From: Exiguobacterium sp. RIT594
GTDB lineage: Bacteria; Bacillota; Bacilli; Exiguobacteriales; Exiguobacteriaceae
Length of the DNA: 64,000 nt
Reading direction: 5' to 3'
NCBI RefSeq assembly: GCF_003339585.1
Contig: NZ_QPKF01000001.1
Span: 124,001-188,000 of the forward strand
Below the pieces are notes generated by a model. That model was not told the origin of the DNA and did not search any database. It worked only from the letters and a program-made list of their open reading frames with translations. How positions within the stretch are numbered: position 1 is the first letter of the stretch; each line of letters starts with the position of its first letter. Of this stretch, positions 27,396-37,387 are shown piece by piece. The position numbers and the translations under genes are program-made.

Positions 27396-28517
27396 ATGAA
27401 TCCGATTGAACGAGCAGACCGAATTGTCTATCTGGATGTGTTGCGGGGATTTGCTTTATGCGGAATCCTCTTTGTCAATATGCCGAGTTTCCTTGGGGAA
27501 CGTTTCACGAATGAGATGGGAACTGCCGATCAGGTGTTGCGCCTGTTTTTTGACCTGTTCATCCAAACGAAATTTTACACGTTGTTCAGCATTTTATTTG
27601 GAGCCGGCTTTATCTTATTCATCAATCGCTTGCGGGTAAAGAAACAATCACTGTGGATTTTCGTCCGCCGCTTGCTGGCTTTATTTCTATTCGGTCTTAT
27701 CCATCTGCTGGTCTGGAGAGGGGATATTCTGCAGACCTATGCCCTTTGCGGTTTGATGTTGCTTGCCTTCGTCCACACACGACCATCAACGAAACTGTGG
27801 ATTGGTCTTGCCTTACAGCTGTATGTCTTCTTTCGTTATCTCTCGATTTATCAATATGCCCAGTCTGTCGGGGACCGGTCGATTCCGGACCCGGATATGA
27901 CCCTGCAATCCATCGTGGCGGCACGTGACATCATAGAATTCGTCACCTATCATGCGACCGTTCAATTACCGCACGGCTTAAACAATTCACTGGCGATTTG
28001 GCCGGAAATTCTTTCCCTGTTTTTAATCGGGGCTTACTTGATGGAACGGTTCACGGTCCGCCCGCCGGCGACCCGGACAATCGGTCTCGTGTTTGGTGCC
28101 AGTCTGTTGCTATCGTTACCGTTACTCTATCCGATCGTTCAGATTCATCAGGGGCGTTTCCCGGATGGGCTGGCCAATTATTTTTTCGTCTGGCTGTCGG
28201 GGCGTACGCTTGCTGTCGCATATGCGGCGGGAATTGCCTTACTCGTCCGGTCAGGACGTCCGTTAATGGGGTTTCAAGTGTTGGGACGGATGGCCTTGAC
28301 GAATTACCTCATGCAGACGGTCATCTTTACACTGGTGTTGTTCGTGACCGGACGGTACGGGACGATTCCGCTCTGGCAGGGAACGTTACTTGTGATCGTC
28401 GTACTAGTCATGCAAATCCTGTTCTCGAGCTGGTACCTGAAACGGTATCGTCAAGGTCCTGTCGAGACTGTTTGGAGAACTGTCACATATGGCGGGAAAA
28501 AATCATCAAACGTCTGA
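27396..28517 (+). CDS. DUF418 (YeiB-like) membrane protein
   Basis: A 373-residue integral membrane protein. The N-terminus RADRIVYLDVLRGFALCGILFVNMP is the hallmark of the YeiB/DUF418 family, and the C-terminal DUF418 part follows (LGRMALTNYLMQT). There are about nine helices. GGGAGAG precedes the ATG. The function is not established; the family is distantly related to acyltransferases. A possible partner is not evident from neighbours. Confidence 0.88.
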   Translation: MNPIERADRIVYLDVLRGFALCGILFVNMPSFLGERFTNEMGTADQVLRLFFDLFIQTKFYTLFSILFGAGFILFINRLRVKKQSLWIFVRRLLALFLFGLIHLLVWRGDILQTYALCGLMLLAFVHTRPSTKLWIGLALQLYVFFRYLSIYQYAQSVGDRSIPDPDMTLQSIVAARDIIEFVTYHATVQLPHGLNNSLAIWPEILSLFLIGAYLMERFTVRPPATRTIGLVFGASLLLSLPLLYPIVQIHQGRFPDGLANYFFVWLSGRTLAVAYAAGIALLVRSGRPLMGFQVLGRMALTNYLMQTVIFTLVLFVTGRYGTIPLWQGTLLVIVVLVMQILFSSWYLKRYRQGPVETVWRTVTYGGKKSSNV

Positions 28518-28571
28518 ATGGTCACAGAAAATTTACACAGTTTTCGTATAATTCAGCGTGGAGGTGGTCAT

Positions 28572-29729
28572 ATGAACAGATGGATTGAAATTTTTATCGT
28601 GTCCTTGAAGCTCGGATTAACGTCATTTGGCGGACCCGTCGCCCATTTAGGATACTTTTACGAGGAATACGTCAAGCGAAGGAAGTGGCTGGATGAGAAA
28701 GCCTATGCCGACCTCGTCGCCCTTTGCCAATTCTTGCCGGGACCGGCTTCGAGTCAGGTCGGGATGGGGATTGGTCTTGTCCGGGGTGGAGTCGTCGGAG
28801 CAATCGTCTCATTCATCGGCTTTACGTTACCATCAAGTATTCTGTTGATCCTTTTTGCGTTGCTCGCAACCGAATTTGATTTAACGGAAGCCGGTTTCAT
28901 CCATGGTCTGAAACTGGTTGCGGTCGCCATCGTTGCGGATGCGGTTCTCGGTATGGGAACAAAACTTGCAGTTGGTCCGAAACGGTTATTTTTAATGCTG
29001 CTGGCGTTGGCCGGTGTCTTGTTGCTCGCCCATCCACTCGCGCAAGTCGGTGTCTTGCTTGTTGCGGCATTGATTGGTCTGTTTTGGTTTGAAGATGAAC
29101 CTGCAGGTGGCGGGAAACTGGATATTCGTGTGCCGCGTCTTCTCAGCATCGGTGCCTTGATCTTGTTCGTCGTCCTGCTCGTCGTGACACCGGTTTTAGC
29201 GAATGGCGCAACCGGAAATCTCCAACTGACGAGTATCATGTACAGTGCAGGTGCACTCGTGTTTGGTGGTGGACATGTCGTCCTGCCATTCTTGCAGCAG
29301 TCGCTCGTGCCGGACTTTTTGACGGGTGACAGTTTCTTAGCCGGATATGCGGCAGCTCAAGCCGTCCCGGGTCCACTTTTTACCTTCGCGACGTATCTTG
29401 GAACGGTCGTGAACGGGCTGCTGGGCGGAATCCTTGCGACCCTCGCCATCTTCCTGCCTGGATTTTTACTTGTCCTTGGTGTCCTGCCGTTTTGGGACCG
29501 GGTCCGTGGCAACAAACAGGTCGGACGGATGTTGATTGGTGTCAATGCAGCCGTTGTCGGAATTCTGCTTGCTGCGTTATATGATCCGATCTTCACGTCG
29601 AGCGTCAAAACAGGAGTCGATTTTTTCGTTGCATTCGGTTTGTTTTGTCTGCTCCGATTTTATAAACAATCACCGCTCCGGATTGTTATCCTCGGTGCGG
29701 TGATTGGATCGATCATGGGCTGGTTCTGA
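28572..29729 (+). CDS. chrA: Chromate transporter, long-chain ChrA
   Basis: A 385-residue membrane protein with two homologous CHR halves. The first contains SFGGPVAHLGYF and QFLPGPASSQ, the second GGGHVVLPFLQQ and AQAVPGPLFTFA, the paired signature motifs of the family. It exports chromate in characterised members; many homologues have unknown roles. ATG 28572 has GGAGG 7 bases before it, and an in-frame start at 28518 lacks one. A strong terminator follows. Confidence 0.92.
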   Translation: MNRWIEIFIVSLKLGLTSFGGPVAHLGYFYEEYVKRRKWLDEKAYADLVALCQFLPGPASSQVGMGIGLVRGGVVGAIVSFIGFTLPSSILLILFALLATEFDLTEAGFIHGLKLVAVAIVADAVLGMGTKLAVGPKRLFLMLLALAGVLLLAHPLAQVGVLLVAALIGLFWFEDEPAGGGKLDIRVPRLLSIGALILFVVLLVVTPVLANGATGNLQLTSIMYSAGALVFGGGHVVLPFLQQSLVPDFLTGDSFLAGYAAAQAVPGPLFTFATYLGTVVNGLLGGILATLAIFLPGFLLVLGVLPFWDRVRGNKQVGRMLIGVNAAVVGILLAALYDPIFTSSVKTGVDFFVAFGLFCLLRFYKQSPLRIVILGAVIGSIMGWF

Positions 29730-29738
29730 TTTTAAACG

Positions 29739-29780
29739 AGACAAAGGGTGGCAGAATTACTCTGCCACCCTTTGTCTTTG
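29739..29780 (+). terminator. Terminator after chrA, bidirectional
   Basis: GACAAAGGGTGGCAGA pairs perfectly with TCTGCCACCCTTTGTC around five bases. The T-run is modest on the plus strand. Confidence 0.75.
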
Positions 29781-29819
29781 GAAAGACTGACGTTTAAGTC
29801 AGCCTCTCTCTATCACCAA

Positions 29820-30251
29820 TCACTTACCGGGAACGTCACCACATTCAAGTGTCACGAGTACGATTGAATCTTGTTTCACTTGACGGATGGATTGAAATCC
29901 GATTTTTTGATACAACGCCATCGCCGGCTTGTTTAACGCAGCCGTCGAAACGAAGCGGAGCAGTTGTTGTTCACAGGCATACCGGAGCAGTTGCGTGGCG
30001 ATGCCTTGACGAAAATAATCCGGGGAGACGAGCAACCGGGTGATGGTCTCACCGTCGACTGTTACCGCTCCGACGAGTCGTCCGTCGAGACGTATGATAT
30101 AACCGGACGGGTGTTCCTCGCGTAACGCGGCTTCCGTCTGAAGAAGCGGTGGAAAGAGAGCGGCACCGATCAGTTCTGCCTCGACGCGGTAAGCCTGTTG
30201 TTGAAGCCGGTAAAGTTCGGGATAATCAGTTGATTTCAGTCGTTGAATCAT
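29820..30251 (-). CDS. GNAT family N-acetyltransferase
   Basis: A 143-residue acetyl-CoA-dependent acetyltransferase. The acetyl-CoA loop reads SPDYFRQGIATQLL, and the final ALYQKIGF segment is typical. ATG 30251 has GGAGG 6 bases upstream. Its start overlaps the end of the LCP gene by 26 bases, so the two are probably co-translated. The substrate is unknown. Confidence 0.85.
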   Translation of the reverse strand: MIQRLKSTDYPELYRLQQQAYRVEAELIGAALFPPLLQTEAALREEHPSGYIIRLDGRLVGAVTVDGETITRLLVSPDYFRQGIATQLLRYACEQQLLRFVSTAALNKPAMALYQKIGFQSIRQVKQDSIVLVTLECGDVPGK

Positions 30252-31257
30252 CGGTAACCTCCGGCGTTGAAGTCGATTCATCCGCTGTATCAGGCAAGTT
30301 CAACTGTTCCTTTAACATCGTTTTCGCATCGGCGAGAGAACCTGGATCGAGCTGATAATAGTAGGCACCGTTAATCTTGGCATCCGTTCCTTTTAAATCA
30401 ATCCGGTTAACGGTATCCAAGGATTTGACGAACGGCTGTAATTGGAACGCTTCCGTCAGGGACATGTTTGTCGTGAAATTATCACCGGTCGCATCCATCA
30501 ACTTGTTCAGCTTTGTGATGGATCCAAAGGATGTCGATTGATCGATGATCGCTTGAACAACCTGTTGTTGGCGTTTCGTCCGTCCGATATCTCCTTCTGG
30601 ATCTTCGTAACGCATCCGGGCATAGGCAAGAGCTTCCTCACCGTTTAAGCGTTGAAGACCGGGCTCGAGCTTGACGCCTCCTTTTTTATCGGAAGAGTTT
30701 AACGTATCGATTGGTAATTTGACATCGACTTCAATGCCGCCGACAGCATCGACAATCGCAACGACACCATTGAAATTGATTGAACCGTAATAATCAATCG
30801 GGATATCAAACAGCTTTTCGACGGTCTCAATCGTTGAATCAATGCCGCCGAACGCATAGGAATGATTGATTTTATCTTCGTACCCGACAGATGGGATCAT
30901 GACGAGGGAATCACGAGGAATACTCAGTAAACTGACTTGTTTATCCGTTTTGTTGAATGTTGCGACAATCATCGTATCGGCACGTGAGGACGTATCACCC
31001 GGACGTTCATCCGTTCCGACGAGCAGGACGGAAAAATGATCTTTCGTTAAGTCGACGGCAGCAGCCCGTTTGTCTGATTTATCTCCACGTGACAGTTCGA
31101 CCTCAGATTGTTTGGCGGTTTTAAACGTTTTGTTAGCGACATAGGCAAATGCAGCACCTCCAGCGATAAATACGACTAGAAAAATGGTGACGAACACTTT
31201 AAACCACGACCGCTTCGGTTTTGGTTTGGCAGAACGGGATCGTTTGGAATCATCCAC
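30226..31257 (-). CDS. LytR-CpsA-Psr (LCP) family wall-polymer ligase
   Basis: A membrane-anchored enzyme that transfers teichoic acid or other anionic polymers from lipid carrier to peptidoglycan. The 343 residues have a basic cytoplasmic tail, one membrane helix (about 20-42) and an extracellular LCP domain with conserved FSVLLVGTDER, SRADTMIVATF, SIPRDSLV, NHSYAFGG and YARMRYEDPEGDIGRTKRQQ motifs. The start is GTG, with GGAG 9 bases upstream. It lies near tagO, consistent with the Bacillus lytR-tagO region. Confidence 0.9.
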   Translation of the reverse strand: MDDSKRSRSAKPKPKRSWFKVFVTIFLVVFIAGGAAFAYVANKTFKTAKQSEVELSRGDKSDKRAAAVDLTKDHFSVLLVGTDERPGDTSSRADTMIVATFNKTDKQVSLLSIPRDSLVMIPSVGYEDKINHSYAFGGIDSTIETVEKLFDIPIDYYGSINFNGVVAIVDAVGGIEVDVKLPIDTLNSSDKKGGVKLEPGLQRLNGEEALAYARMRYEDPEGDIGRTKRQQQVVQAIIDQSTSFGSITKLNKLMDATGDNFTTNMSLTEAFQLQPFVKSLDTVNRIDLKGTDAKINGAYYYQLDPGSLADAKTMLKEQLNLPDTADESTSTPEVTDDSTTEIN

Positions 31258-31325
31258 GATTCATTACTCCTTACTTTACTGAATTATTAGAAAACTTTTA
31301 AATTCTTTACAATCAGTATAGCAGG

Positions 31326-31967
31326 TCAAGGTTGAATGTCACGTTCGACGTAGCGCGAATGCGTTTTCTCGAGCAGGGCTTGGCCGTTCGTCAAATTCGT
31401 CATCCAATCCAGAAAGGCGGGGACGGCTGTTTCCTCGACCCAGACATCTATTTTGACATGATCAAGATAATGAATCTGATCAATGATGTGTTCGGTTGCC
31501 CGTAATTCATTTTCCAGCTTTCCGAGCCAGGTGTAATCGACCGTGATTTCCACTAAATCGTGGGCAATCCGTTCGACGATACCGACAGCGTTGAGGCCTT
31601 CCGAGACACTCGAGCCGTAAGCCCGGATCAATCCGCCGCCGCCGAGCTTGATGCCGCCGAAGTACCGGGTCACGACGACGACCGTATTGCGGAGATTCCG
31701 TTTTTTTAAGACTTCGAGCATCGGGACGCCTGCCGTTCCGCTCGGTTCGCCGTCATCGTTGGCTTTTTGAATCTCATTGCGTTCGCCGATGACGTAGGCG
31801 GAGCAATTATGATTGGCATCCGAATGTTTTTTTTTGAGGTCCGCAATGAAGCGCTGAGCCTCTTCTTCCGAGGTGGCACGCGCCAAATATGTAATAAATC
31901 GTGACTTTTGGATAATGATTTCATGGAAACCGTTTTCTTTTACTGTATAATAATTAAATAATGTCAT
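31326..31967 (-). CDS. yvyE: YigZ/IMPACT family protein (YvyE)
   Basis: A 213-residue protein of the UPF0029/IMPACT family. N-terminal motifs are IQKSRFITYLAR, DANHNCSAYVIGE, DDGEPSGTAG and TRYFGGIKLGGGGLIRAY, with a DUF1949 C-terminal part. The family is probably translation-related. Two starts are possible: ATG 31967 (12 bases from GAGGAGG) or TTG 31973 (6 bases). ATG fits homologue length. It precedes degS divergently, as yvyE does in B. subtilis. Confidence 0.9.
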   Translation of the reverse strand: MTLFNYYTVKENGFHEIIIQKSRFITYLARATSEEEAQRFIADLKKKHSDANHNCSAYVIGERNEIQKANDDGEPSGTAGVPMLEVLKKRNLRNTVVVVTRYFGGIKLGGGGLIRAYGSSVSEGLNAVGIVERIAHDLVEITVDYTWLGKLENELRATEHIIDQIHYLDHVKIDVWVEETAVPAFLDWMTNLTNGQALLEKTHSRYVERDIQP

Positions 31968-32065
31968 AATCAAAAATGTCCTCCTCGTTAACTAGTTCTT
32001 TCTAGCATAACGACGATTTGAGAGAGAGACAACCGTGGGGACTGGCAAGGAACGGAGGGAGTAGT

Positions 32066-33238
32066 ATGACGAATGAGATGGGGGAGCGACTGTCCTTGAA
32101 TGATATCGTACAGAACATCATTGGTGTCGTAGAAGAAAGCCGGGAAGAAATTGTCCGGATTACCGAAAGTTCACGTGAGCAGTATGCTGAAATTCAGCAG
32201 GAGCTACGGGAGTTGAAGACACGTGTTCACGACTACATTAAAGAAGCTGAACGGCTGGAACGACACATTAAGGATTCGAAAGCGCGACTCGTCATCGTAA
32301 GCAAAAACTTCGACAACTACTCGGAACAAGATATTCGTTCTGCTTATGAGACGGCGAATTCGCTTCAGCTCGAGTCATTCATCAATCAACGCGATGAGAT
32401 GAACTGCCGCAAACGGCGGGACGAGCTCGAACGGCGTTTGATTCAACTGGACGAAACGATCGAACGTGCCGACATGCTGATCAGCCGTGTGTCGGTCGTA
32501 TTGAATTTCCTGACGGACGACATGCAGGTCATGAACGAAAAGTACGAAAAAGCGATGCAAAAACAAGAGATGGGTTTAAAAGTATTCCAGTCGGCAGAGA
32601 ATGAGCGCCGCCGCCTGTCGCGGGATATGCATGACGGACCTGCGCAGACGCTTGCTCACGTGTTGATCCGGGCTGATTTGATTGAAAAGATTCACCAGCA
32701 TAACGGCGCGGAAGCGGCCTTTGAAGAAATACATCGTCTGCGGAAATTGATTCGTGATGGATTAGCTGACATTCGACGTATCATCTATGATTTACGGCCG
32801 ATGACACTCGATGATCTCGGATTCGTCCCGACACTTGAACGCTATTTACGACATATGCAGGAAATTTCCAACATCCCGATTCACTTTAATTATCTCGGGG
32901 GCGGCGAACGGATTGAATCCACGTATGAAGTCGCTGTCTTCCGAATTGTCCAGGAAGCGGTCCAAAATGCAGTTAAGCATTCCAAAGCAGGGGACATTCG
33001 TATTATCATAGAACAGTATCAACATTCTGTTCGGATCCATGTCAAGGATAACGGGATTGGATTTGATTTTGATTCGATCGTCGAATCGTGTGATGAGTCA
33101 TTTGGACTGATCGGGATGCGGGAACGGATTGAATTGATAGATGGTGAGTTTGAGATTGAGACACAGCCAGGTAAAGGGACAGTCATCAAGGTAAGGATTC
33201 CGGTTGAGGAATCCGAAGTGAGAGGAGAAACACTGTGA
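32066..33238 (+). CDS. degS: Cytoplasmic sensor histidine kinase DegS
   Basis: A soluble kinase of 390 residues with no membrane helix. Its N-terminal half is a long coiled-coil sensor. The HisKA_3 phosphoacceptor is His in [13 protein letters not shown] (about residue 190), and an HATPase domain follows with [16 protein letters not shown] and GLIGMRERI. It phosphorylates DegU to switch among motility, competence and exoenzymes. ATG 32066 follows GGAGGGAG. It overlaps degU by 4 bases. The gene order matches Bacillus. Confidence 0.95.
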   Translation: MTNEMGERLSLNDIVQNIIGVVEESREEIVRITESSREQYAEIQQELRELKTRVHDYIKEAERLERHIKDSKARLVIVSKNFDNYSEQDIRSAYETANSLQLESFINQRDEMNCRKRRDELERRLIQLDETIERADMLISRVSVVLNFLTDDMQVMNEKYEKAMQKQEMGLKVFQSAENERRRLSRDMHDGPAQTLAHVLIRADLIEKIHQHNGAEAAFEEIHRLRKLIRDGLADIRRIIYDLRPMTLDDLGFVPTLERYLRHMQEISNIPIHFNYLGGGERIESTYEVAVFRIVQEAVQNAVKHSKAGDIRIIIEQYQHSVRIHVKDNGIGFDFDSIVESCDESFGLIGMRERIELIDGEFEIETQPGKGTVIKVRIPVEESEVRGETL

Positions 33239-33930
33239 ATAACGAGCAAGTAAAAGTAGTCATCATCGACGATCATCAGTTATTCCGGGAAGGCGTCAAA
33301 CGGATTCTTGATTTCGAAGAAGAGTTCGTCGTCGTCGCGGAGGGCGAGAGTGGAGCAGACGTGATTCCACTCGTTGAAGCCCATCAGCCGGATATCGTCT
33401 TAATGGATATAAATATGCCGAAAGTCAACGGGGTCGAAGCGACGAAACGTTTGATGGAAGTCCATCCGGAAGTCCGGGTCATCATCCTTTCAATCCATGA
33501 CGATGAAACGTATGTCATGCATGCGCTTGGAGCAGGGGCGGTCGGTTATCTCTTAAAAGAGATGGCCACGGATGAACTCGTCAATGCAATCCGTTCTGTG
33601 TACCGGGAAGGCGGATATGTCCACCCGAAAGTCACACCGAACCTGTTACAGGAATACCGTCGTCTGATGAAGATGAAGCAGACGATGTCTTCACAACCGA
33701 TTGAAAAACGTGTCGCCGAAGCACCGTTACATGTGTTGACACGCCGGGAATGTGAAGTCCTGCAGCTGCTCGCGGACGGTTTCTCGAACCGGGCGATCAG
33801 CGATACGTTGTTCATCAGTGAGAAAACCGTTAAAAACCACGTATCCTCTATTTTACGTAAGATGAATGTACCCGATCGGACCGGTGCTGTCGTCGAAGCG
33901 ATTCGCCGCGGCTGGGTCGTCGTCGTTTAA
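33235..33930 (+). CDS. degU: Response regulator DegU
   Basis: A 231-residue NarL/LuxR-family regulator. The receiver domain has DDHQLFREG, the phosphorylated Asp in [13 protein letters not shown] and Lys in YLLKEMA. The C-terminal LuxR HTH reads [15 protein letters not shown] to [14 protein letters not shown]. The start is GTG overlapping the degS stop. In Bacillus the level of DegU phosphorylation sets flagellar, competence and exoenzyme gene expression, fitting the genes that follow. A terminator comes directly after. Confidence 0.95.
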   Translation: MNNEQVKVVIIDDHQLFREGVKRILDFEEEFVVVAEGESGADVIPLVEAHQPDIVLMDINMPKVNGVEATKRLMEVHPEVRVIILSIHDDETYVMHALGAGAVGYLLKEMATDELVNAIRSVYREGGYVHPKVTPNLLQEYRRLMKMKQTMSSQPIEKRVAEAPLHVLTRRECEVLQLLADGFSNRAISDTLFISEKTVKNHVSSILRKMNVPDRTGAVVEAIRRGWVVVV

Positions 33931-33935
33931 GGTCA

Positions 33936-33973
33936 GGACGGAAGCCGATTCGGCTCCGTCTTTCTTTTTTTTA
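33936..33973 (+). terminator. Terminator after degU
   Basis: GACGGA.GCC pairs with GGC.TCCGTC, then a long T-rich run. Confidence 0.85.
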
Positions 33974-34064
33974 GACTTCAACCTGTGATATGATAAAAAC
34001 CGATTGTGACCTGTCAGAATACCTTATGTCACGACGGAACTCTTAAAAGCGAGGAAATTCACGA

Positions 34065-34910
34065 ATGAGCCAGATTGTGATTTTAACGGATAGTACTGCC
34101 TATCTGCCAACTACCTATTGTGAAGAAAACAATGTCCATGTTGCACCGCTTAGTGTCATCTTTGACGGAGATGCGTATCGTGAAGGACTCGATATTTCCG
34201 TACCTGATTTTTATCAACGGATTCAGACAGGAAGTTTACCGACGACCTCACAGCCGAACATCGGTGATCTTGTTGATTCGTTTGAACAACTTCCGCAAGG
34301 GACGGATATCATCGGTATCACGTTATCAAGCGGAATCAGTGGGACGTACCAGGCCTTACATACGATTAACATGATGGTCGAACACGTTCAGGTCCATCCG
34401 ATTGATTCGCGGATTTCCTGTATGCCGCAAGCCTTTTTAGTCAAAGAAGCCGTTCGGATGCGTGATGCCGGTGCGACAGCGCTTGACATCGTCGCCCGTC
34501 TTGAAGCATTAAAAGAAGTCATCCGTGCCTATTTCGTGGTCGATGACTTGGAACACCTCCAACGCGGCGGACGTCTCAGCATGACGCAAGCCGTCGTCGG
34601 TTCTTTCCTGAAAATCAAACCGGTTCTCCATTTCGTCGACGGGAAAATCGTGCCGTTCGAAAAAATCCGGACGTTCAAACGGGCCGTCAAACGGATTGAG
34701 GAAATGATGGACGAGACGATTCAAGGAACAGGTGCCGGTCATGTCATCGGTGTCATCCATGCGGAAGATTCGTCCAAAGCGGAAGCAGAAATTGCCGTCT
34801 TACAGGAACGGTTCCCGGATGCCCGGATTGAGATGAGTGTGTTTGGTCCCGTCATCGGAACCCACTTAGGACCCGGTGCAATCGGTATTACCTGGTATCA
34901 AGAAGCGTAA
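34065..34910 (+). CDS. DegV family fatty-acid-binding protein (FakB-type)
   Basis: A 281-residue DegV-fold protein that binds a fatty acid, probably presenting it to a FakA kinase. Typical motifs are ILTDSTAYLP at the start, PTTSQPN, the SSGISGTYQAL ligand loop and DDLEHLQRGGRLS, with GAIGITW near the end. GAGGAAA precedes the ATG. Its place between degU and comFA matches yviA of B. subtilis. Confidence 0.92.
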   Translation: MSQIVILTDSTAYLPTTYCEENNVHVAPLSVIFDGDAYREGLDISVPDFYQRIQTGSLPTTSQPNIGDLVDSFEQLPQGTDIIGITLSSGISGTYQALHTINMMVEHVQVHPIDSRISCMPQAFLVKEAVRMRDAGATALDIVARLEALKEVIRAYFVVDDLEHLQRGGRLSMTQAVVGSFLKIKPVLHFVDGKIVPFEKIRTFKRAVKRIEEMMDETIQGTGAGHVIGVIHAEDSSKAEAEIAVLQERFPDARIEMSVFGPVIGTHLGPGAIGITWYQEA

Positions 34911-34943
34911 CCCTGTATTATCCATAGGACATACAACGAACAA

Positions 34944-34980
34944 CGGCGTATCTGCGAAAGCAGGTACGTTTTTTTCGTCC
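34944..34980 (+). terminator. Terminator after degV
   Basis: GCGTA.CTGC pairs with GCAG.TACG around GAAA, followed by seven T. Confidence 0.75.
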
Positions 34981-35069
34981 CGTTATTCCAAATAGGGGCT
35001 TTCAAGCGGCGGCAGGAAGTCCGTCCGTCTTGCCGAAAGGGAGAGTCAGTCAACGAAAGGAAGTGACTT

Positions 35070-36284
35070 ATGGATTTACGTGGACGATTGATTCCCGACT
35101 ACCGGATTGACACGCCGGTCGATGCTCCTCTTGAATACCGGCCGGCTGTCACATGGCGTTGTGAGCGATGCGGAAAGTTACCGACCCGGGGACCGTGTAT
35201 GTGCGGGAAACGCTGTTATTACTGCAGACATTGTTTGATTTTCGGCAAACTGCGGACGTGTGACCGTCTTGTCACGGATCCGCGTCCGCTCGACCCCGTC
35301 CGTCCCGATTATCATACGGAACTGAACTTGACGAGTGATCAGCAATGGATTGCCGATGCTATTATCCGGACGATTGATCAACAAGCGAAGCTGCTTGTCC
35401 ATGCCGTCTGCGGCGCCGGAAAAACGCCGATGTTGTTTCCGGGCATCGAACGGGCACTGTGTACGAATCGCCGTGTCCTGATCACGACGCCGCGCGCGGA
35501 CGTCGTCCGGGAATTGACAGGGCATCTGACACAGGCGTTTCAACAGGCAACCATCGTTTCGTTGTTTGGAGGGTCCGCGGAGCGACTGGGACTCGGCGAC
35601 ATCACCATCAGTACGACCCATCAATTGATTCATTACCGCGCGTGTTTTGACGTCGTCTTCATTGATGAGGTCGATGCCTTTCCGTACCGGACCGATCGGA
35701 CATTACACCGCTATGTCCGTCAGGCGACGGCTCCCGGTGCTTCCTTGATTTTACTCAGTGCGACCCCATCACTTCGCGATCAACGCCTGCCGACGGTCCG
35801 TTTGATGCGCCGCTATCATGGTTTTCCGTTGCCGATCCCCCGCCTGCAGATTCCCTATACGAAACAGGATATCGTGGACTGGCTTCGGACGCATGCGACC
35901 CAACCGCGTTTATTGTTCGTGCCGCAAGTCGCGGCGCTTGAGACATGGCAGACCTTTTTACATCAGCAGGGAATCGGGTGTGAAACCGTCCATGCTGCCG
36001 ATCCGGACCGGGTCACGAAGGTCGCCCGTTTCCGTCAGACGACCGGTATTCTGTTGACGACGACGATCCTCGAACGGGGCGTGACGTTAGCCGGCGTTCA
36101 AGTGGCGGTTCTCGATGCCGATCAATCCTTCAGCAGTGCGGCCCTGATTCAGATCAGCGGACGGGTCGGACGAAGTGCTGATTTTCCGGAAGGGGACGTC
36201 GTATTCTTTGCTAATGACCGGTCCGACGCGATGTACGAAGCAATTGATCACATTAAACGAGCGAACCGGGAGGGATTTCGATGA
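35070..36284 (+). CDS. comFA: Competence DNA-uptake helicase ComFA
   Basis: A 404-residue ATP-dependent DEAD-like translocase that helps pull transforming DNA inside. Order: a four-cysteine zinc module (CERCGKLPTRGPCMCGKRCYYC region is split as CERCG, CMCGK, CYYCRHC), Walker A VCGAGKT, DEVD Walker B, SATPS motif III and QISGRVGRS motif VI. It overlaps comFC by 4 bases. comFB, found between them in B. subtilis, is absent, as in many genera. Confidence 0.93.
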   Translation: MDLRGRLIPDYRIDTPVDAPLEYRPAVTWRCERCGKLPTRGPCMCGKRCYYCRHCLIFGKLRTCDRLVTDPRPLDPVRPDYHTELNLTSDQQWIADAIIRTIDQQAKLLVHAVCGAGKTPMLFPGIERALCTNRRVLITTPRADVVRELTGHLTQAFQQATIVSLFGGSAERLGLGDITISTTHQLIHYRACFDVVFIDEVDAFPYRTDRTLHRYVRQATAPGASLILLSATPSLRDQRLPTVRLMRRYHGFPLPIPRLQIPYTKQDIVDWLRTHATQPRLLFVPQVAALETWQTFLHQQGIGCETVHAADPDRVTKVARFRQTTGILLTTTILERGVTLAGVQVAVLDADQSFSSAALIQISGRVGRSADFPEGDVVFFANDRSDAMYEAIDHIKRANREGFR

Positions 36285-36928
36285 ATTGTCACCTGTGCGG
36301 GCAGGACTTTTTACCCGTTTGGACGTTATCAAATGTCTGGACTAGGCAAACCCTGTGTCCGACCTGTAAAATAGAGTTTGTAAAAAGAGGGGAATGCGAA
36401 GGATGTGAGGATTGCGGCAAACCGGGACCGCCGCTTTGTCCGGATTGTCAAAACTGGCGCAACCAGGGACGGCGATTGGTCACGCACCCGCTATTTCTTT
36501 ATCAGACACAAGCAAAGGCGTTCATGAAACGGTATAAGTTTCTCGGGGACACGGCTTTGCTCGATGTGTTTAAAACAGAGCTCAAGAAGGTAAAAGTCAA
36601 ACAGGACTGGATTGTCCCGATTCCGCTCAGTCCGGAGCGGTTGGGCGAACGCCGCTTCAATCAGGCGGAACTGATCGCCCGGATGATGCGGGGACGGGTC
36701 CGGCTTGTGCTGGAACGGACGGACGGAGTCGCATTCAGTCATCAGACGAGGCACGAACGACTGGAACGGGACAATCCGTATCACGTCATTCAGCCGGTGA
36801 CCGGAAAAACGATTTTGCTAGTCGATGACGTCTATACGACCGGAATCACCTTGCACCAAGCGGCTTCACGGCTTTATGAAGCCGGCGCCAAAGAAATTTC
36901 TGCGGTAACTTTATTTCGAAGTGTTTAA
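36281..36928 (+). CDS. comFC: ComFC phosphoribosyltransferase-like competence protein
   Basis: A 215-residue protein with an N-terminal zinc ribbon (CHLCG, CPTC, CEDCG, CPDC pairs) and a type I PRTase fold whose PRPP loop is LLVDDVYTTGITL. It is required for DNA uptake and interacts with ComFA in studied species. It overlaps comFA by 4 bases. The sigma-D promoter for the flagellar genes begins over its stop codon. Confidence 0.93.
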   Translation: MNCHLCGQDFLPVWTLSNVWTRQTLCPTCKIEFVKRGECEGCEDCGKPGPPLCPDCQNWRNQGRRLVTHPLFLYQTQAKAFMKRYKFLGDTALLDVFKTELKKVKVKQDWIVPIPLSPERLGERRFNQAELIARMMRGRVRLVLERTDGVAFSHQTRHERLERDNPYHVIQPVTGKTILLVDDVYTTGITLHQAASRLYEAGAKEISAVTLFRSV

Positions 36929-36951
36929 AAAATCTTCATTCCTGCCGATAT
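36926..36951 (+). promoter_or_regulatory. Sigma-D promoter of the yvyF-flgM operon
   Basis: TAAA (36926-36929), 14 bases, then GCCGATAT (36944-36951). The -10 is a full match to the motility sigma factor consensus, and the spacing is within range. It lies 20 bases before the yvyF start. Confidence 0.75.
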
Positions 36952-36970
36952 TCAATATGAGGTGAAGGAA

Positions 36971-37351
36971 ATGGATGTATTAAACTGCAAAACTTGCGGG
37001 AAGTTATTTGTTCGTCAATCTTCTGATCTGTGTGTCGATTGTATCAGAAAAGATCATACTGATTTTGAGAAGGTGCGTGAGTTCCTGCGAGAACGGCGAA
37101 AAGTCCGAACCTCACCTAAAGATGTTGAGATGGCTATCGGAGTAAAGAGAGAAACGGTCTTCCGTTACATTAAAGAAGGGCGATTGTTGATCTCTGAAAT
37201 TTCTCAGATGGAGATCATGTGTGAGAGTTGCGGGAAGCCCTCCCGTGATGGCACGATTTGTGCCGAATGTCGCGAAAAATTGCGACGTGAACTCGCTCAA
37301 GCGATGCTTGATTCTTCTGCCCCTTCGAAACCGCGAACGTATCGAACTTGA
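36971..37351 (+). CDS. yvyF: Flagellar-operon protein YvyF
   Basis: A 126-residue protein of the YvyF family. It has an N-terminal CKTCGKLF..CVDC zinc ribbon, a central HTH-like segment (SPKDVEMAIGVKRETVFRYI), then a second CESCG..CAEC ribbon. Members may regulate or assist flagellar assembly; a precise role is not established. ATG 36971 is preferred, with GAGGTG 6 bases upstream. The start GTG 36962 lies in that site. Confidence 0.87.
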   Translation: MDVLNCKTCGKLFVRQSSDLCVDCIRKDHTDFEKVREFLRERRKVRTSPKDVEMAIGVKRETVFRYIKEGRLLISEISQMEIMCESCGKPSRDGTICAECREKLRRELAQAMLDSSAPSKPRTYRT

Positions 37352-37387
37352 ATTAAGAATCTTGTAGTCTAGAAAGCAGGTGTTCAC

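Noticed and set aside
27998-28588. 196-codon plus-strand frame over the DUF418 and chrA genes.
   Set aside because: Shadow of DUF418 in another frame; the real genes have clear family motifs and starts.
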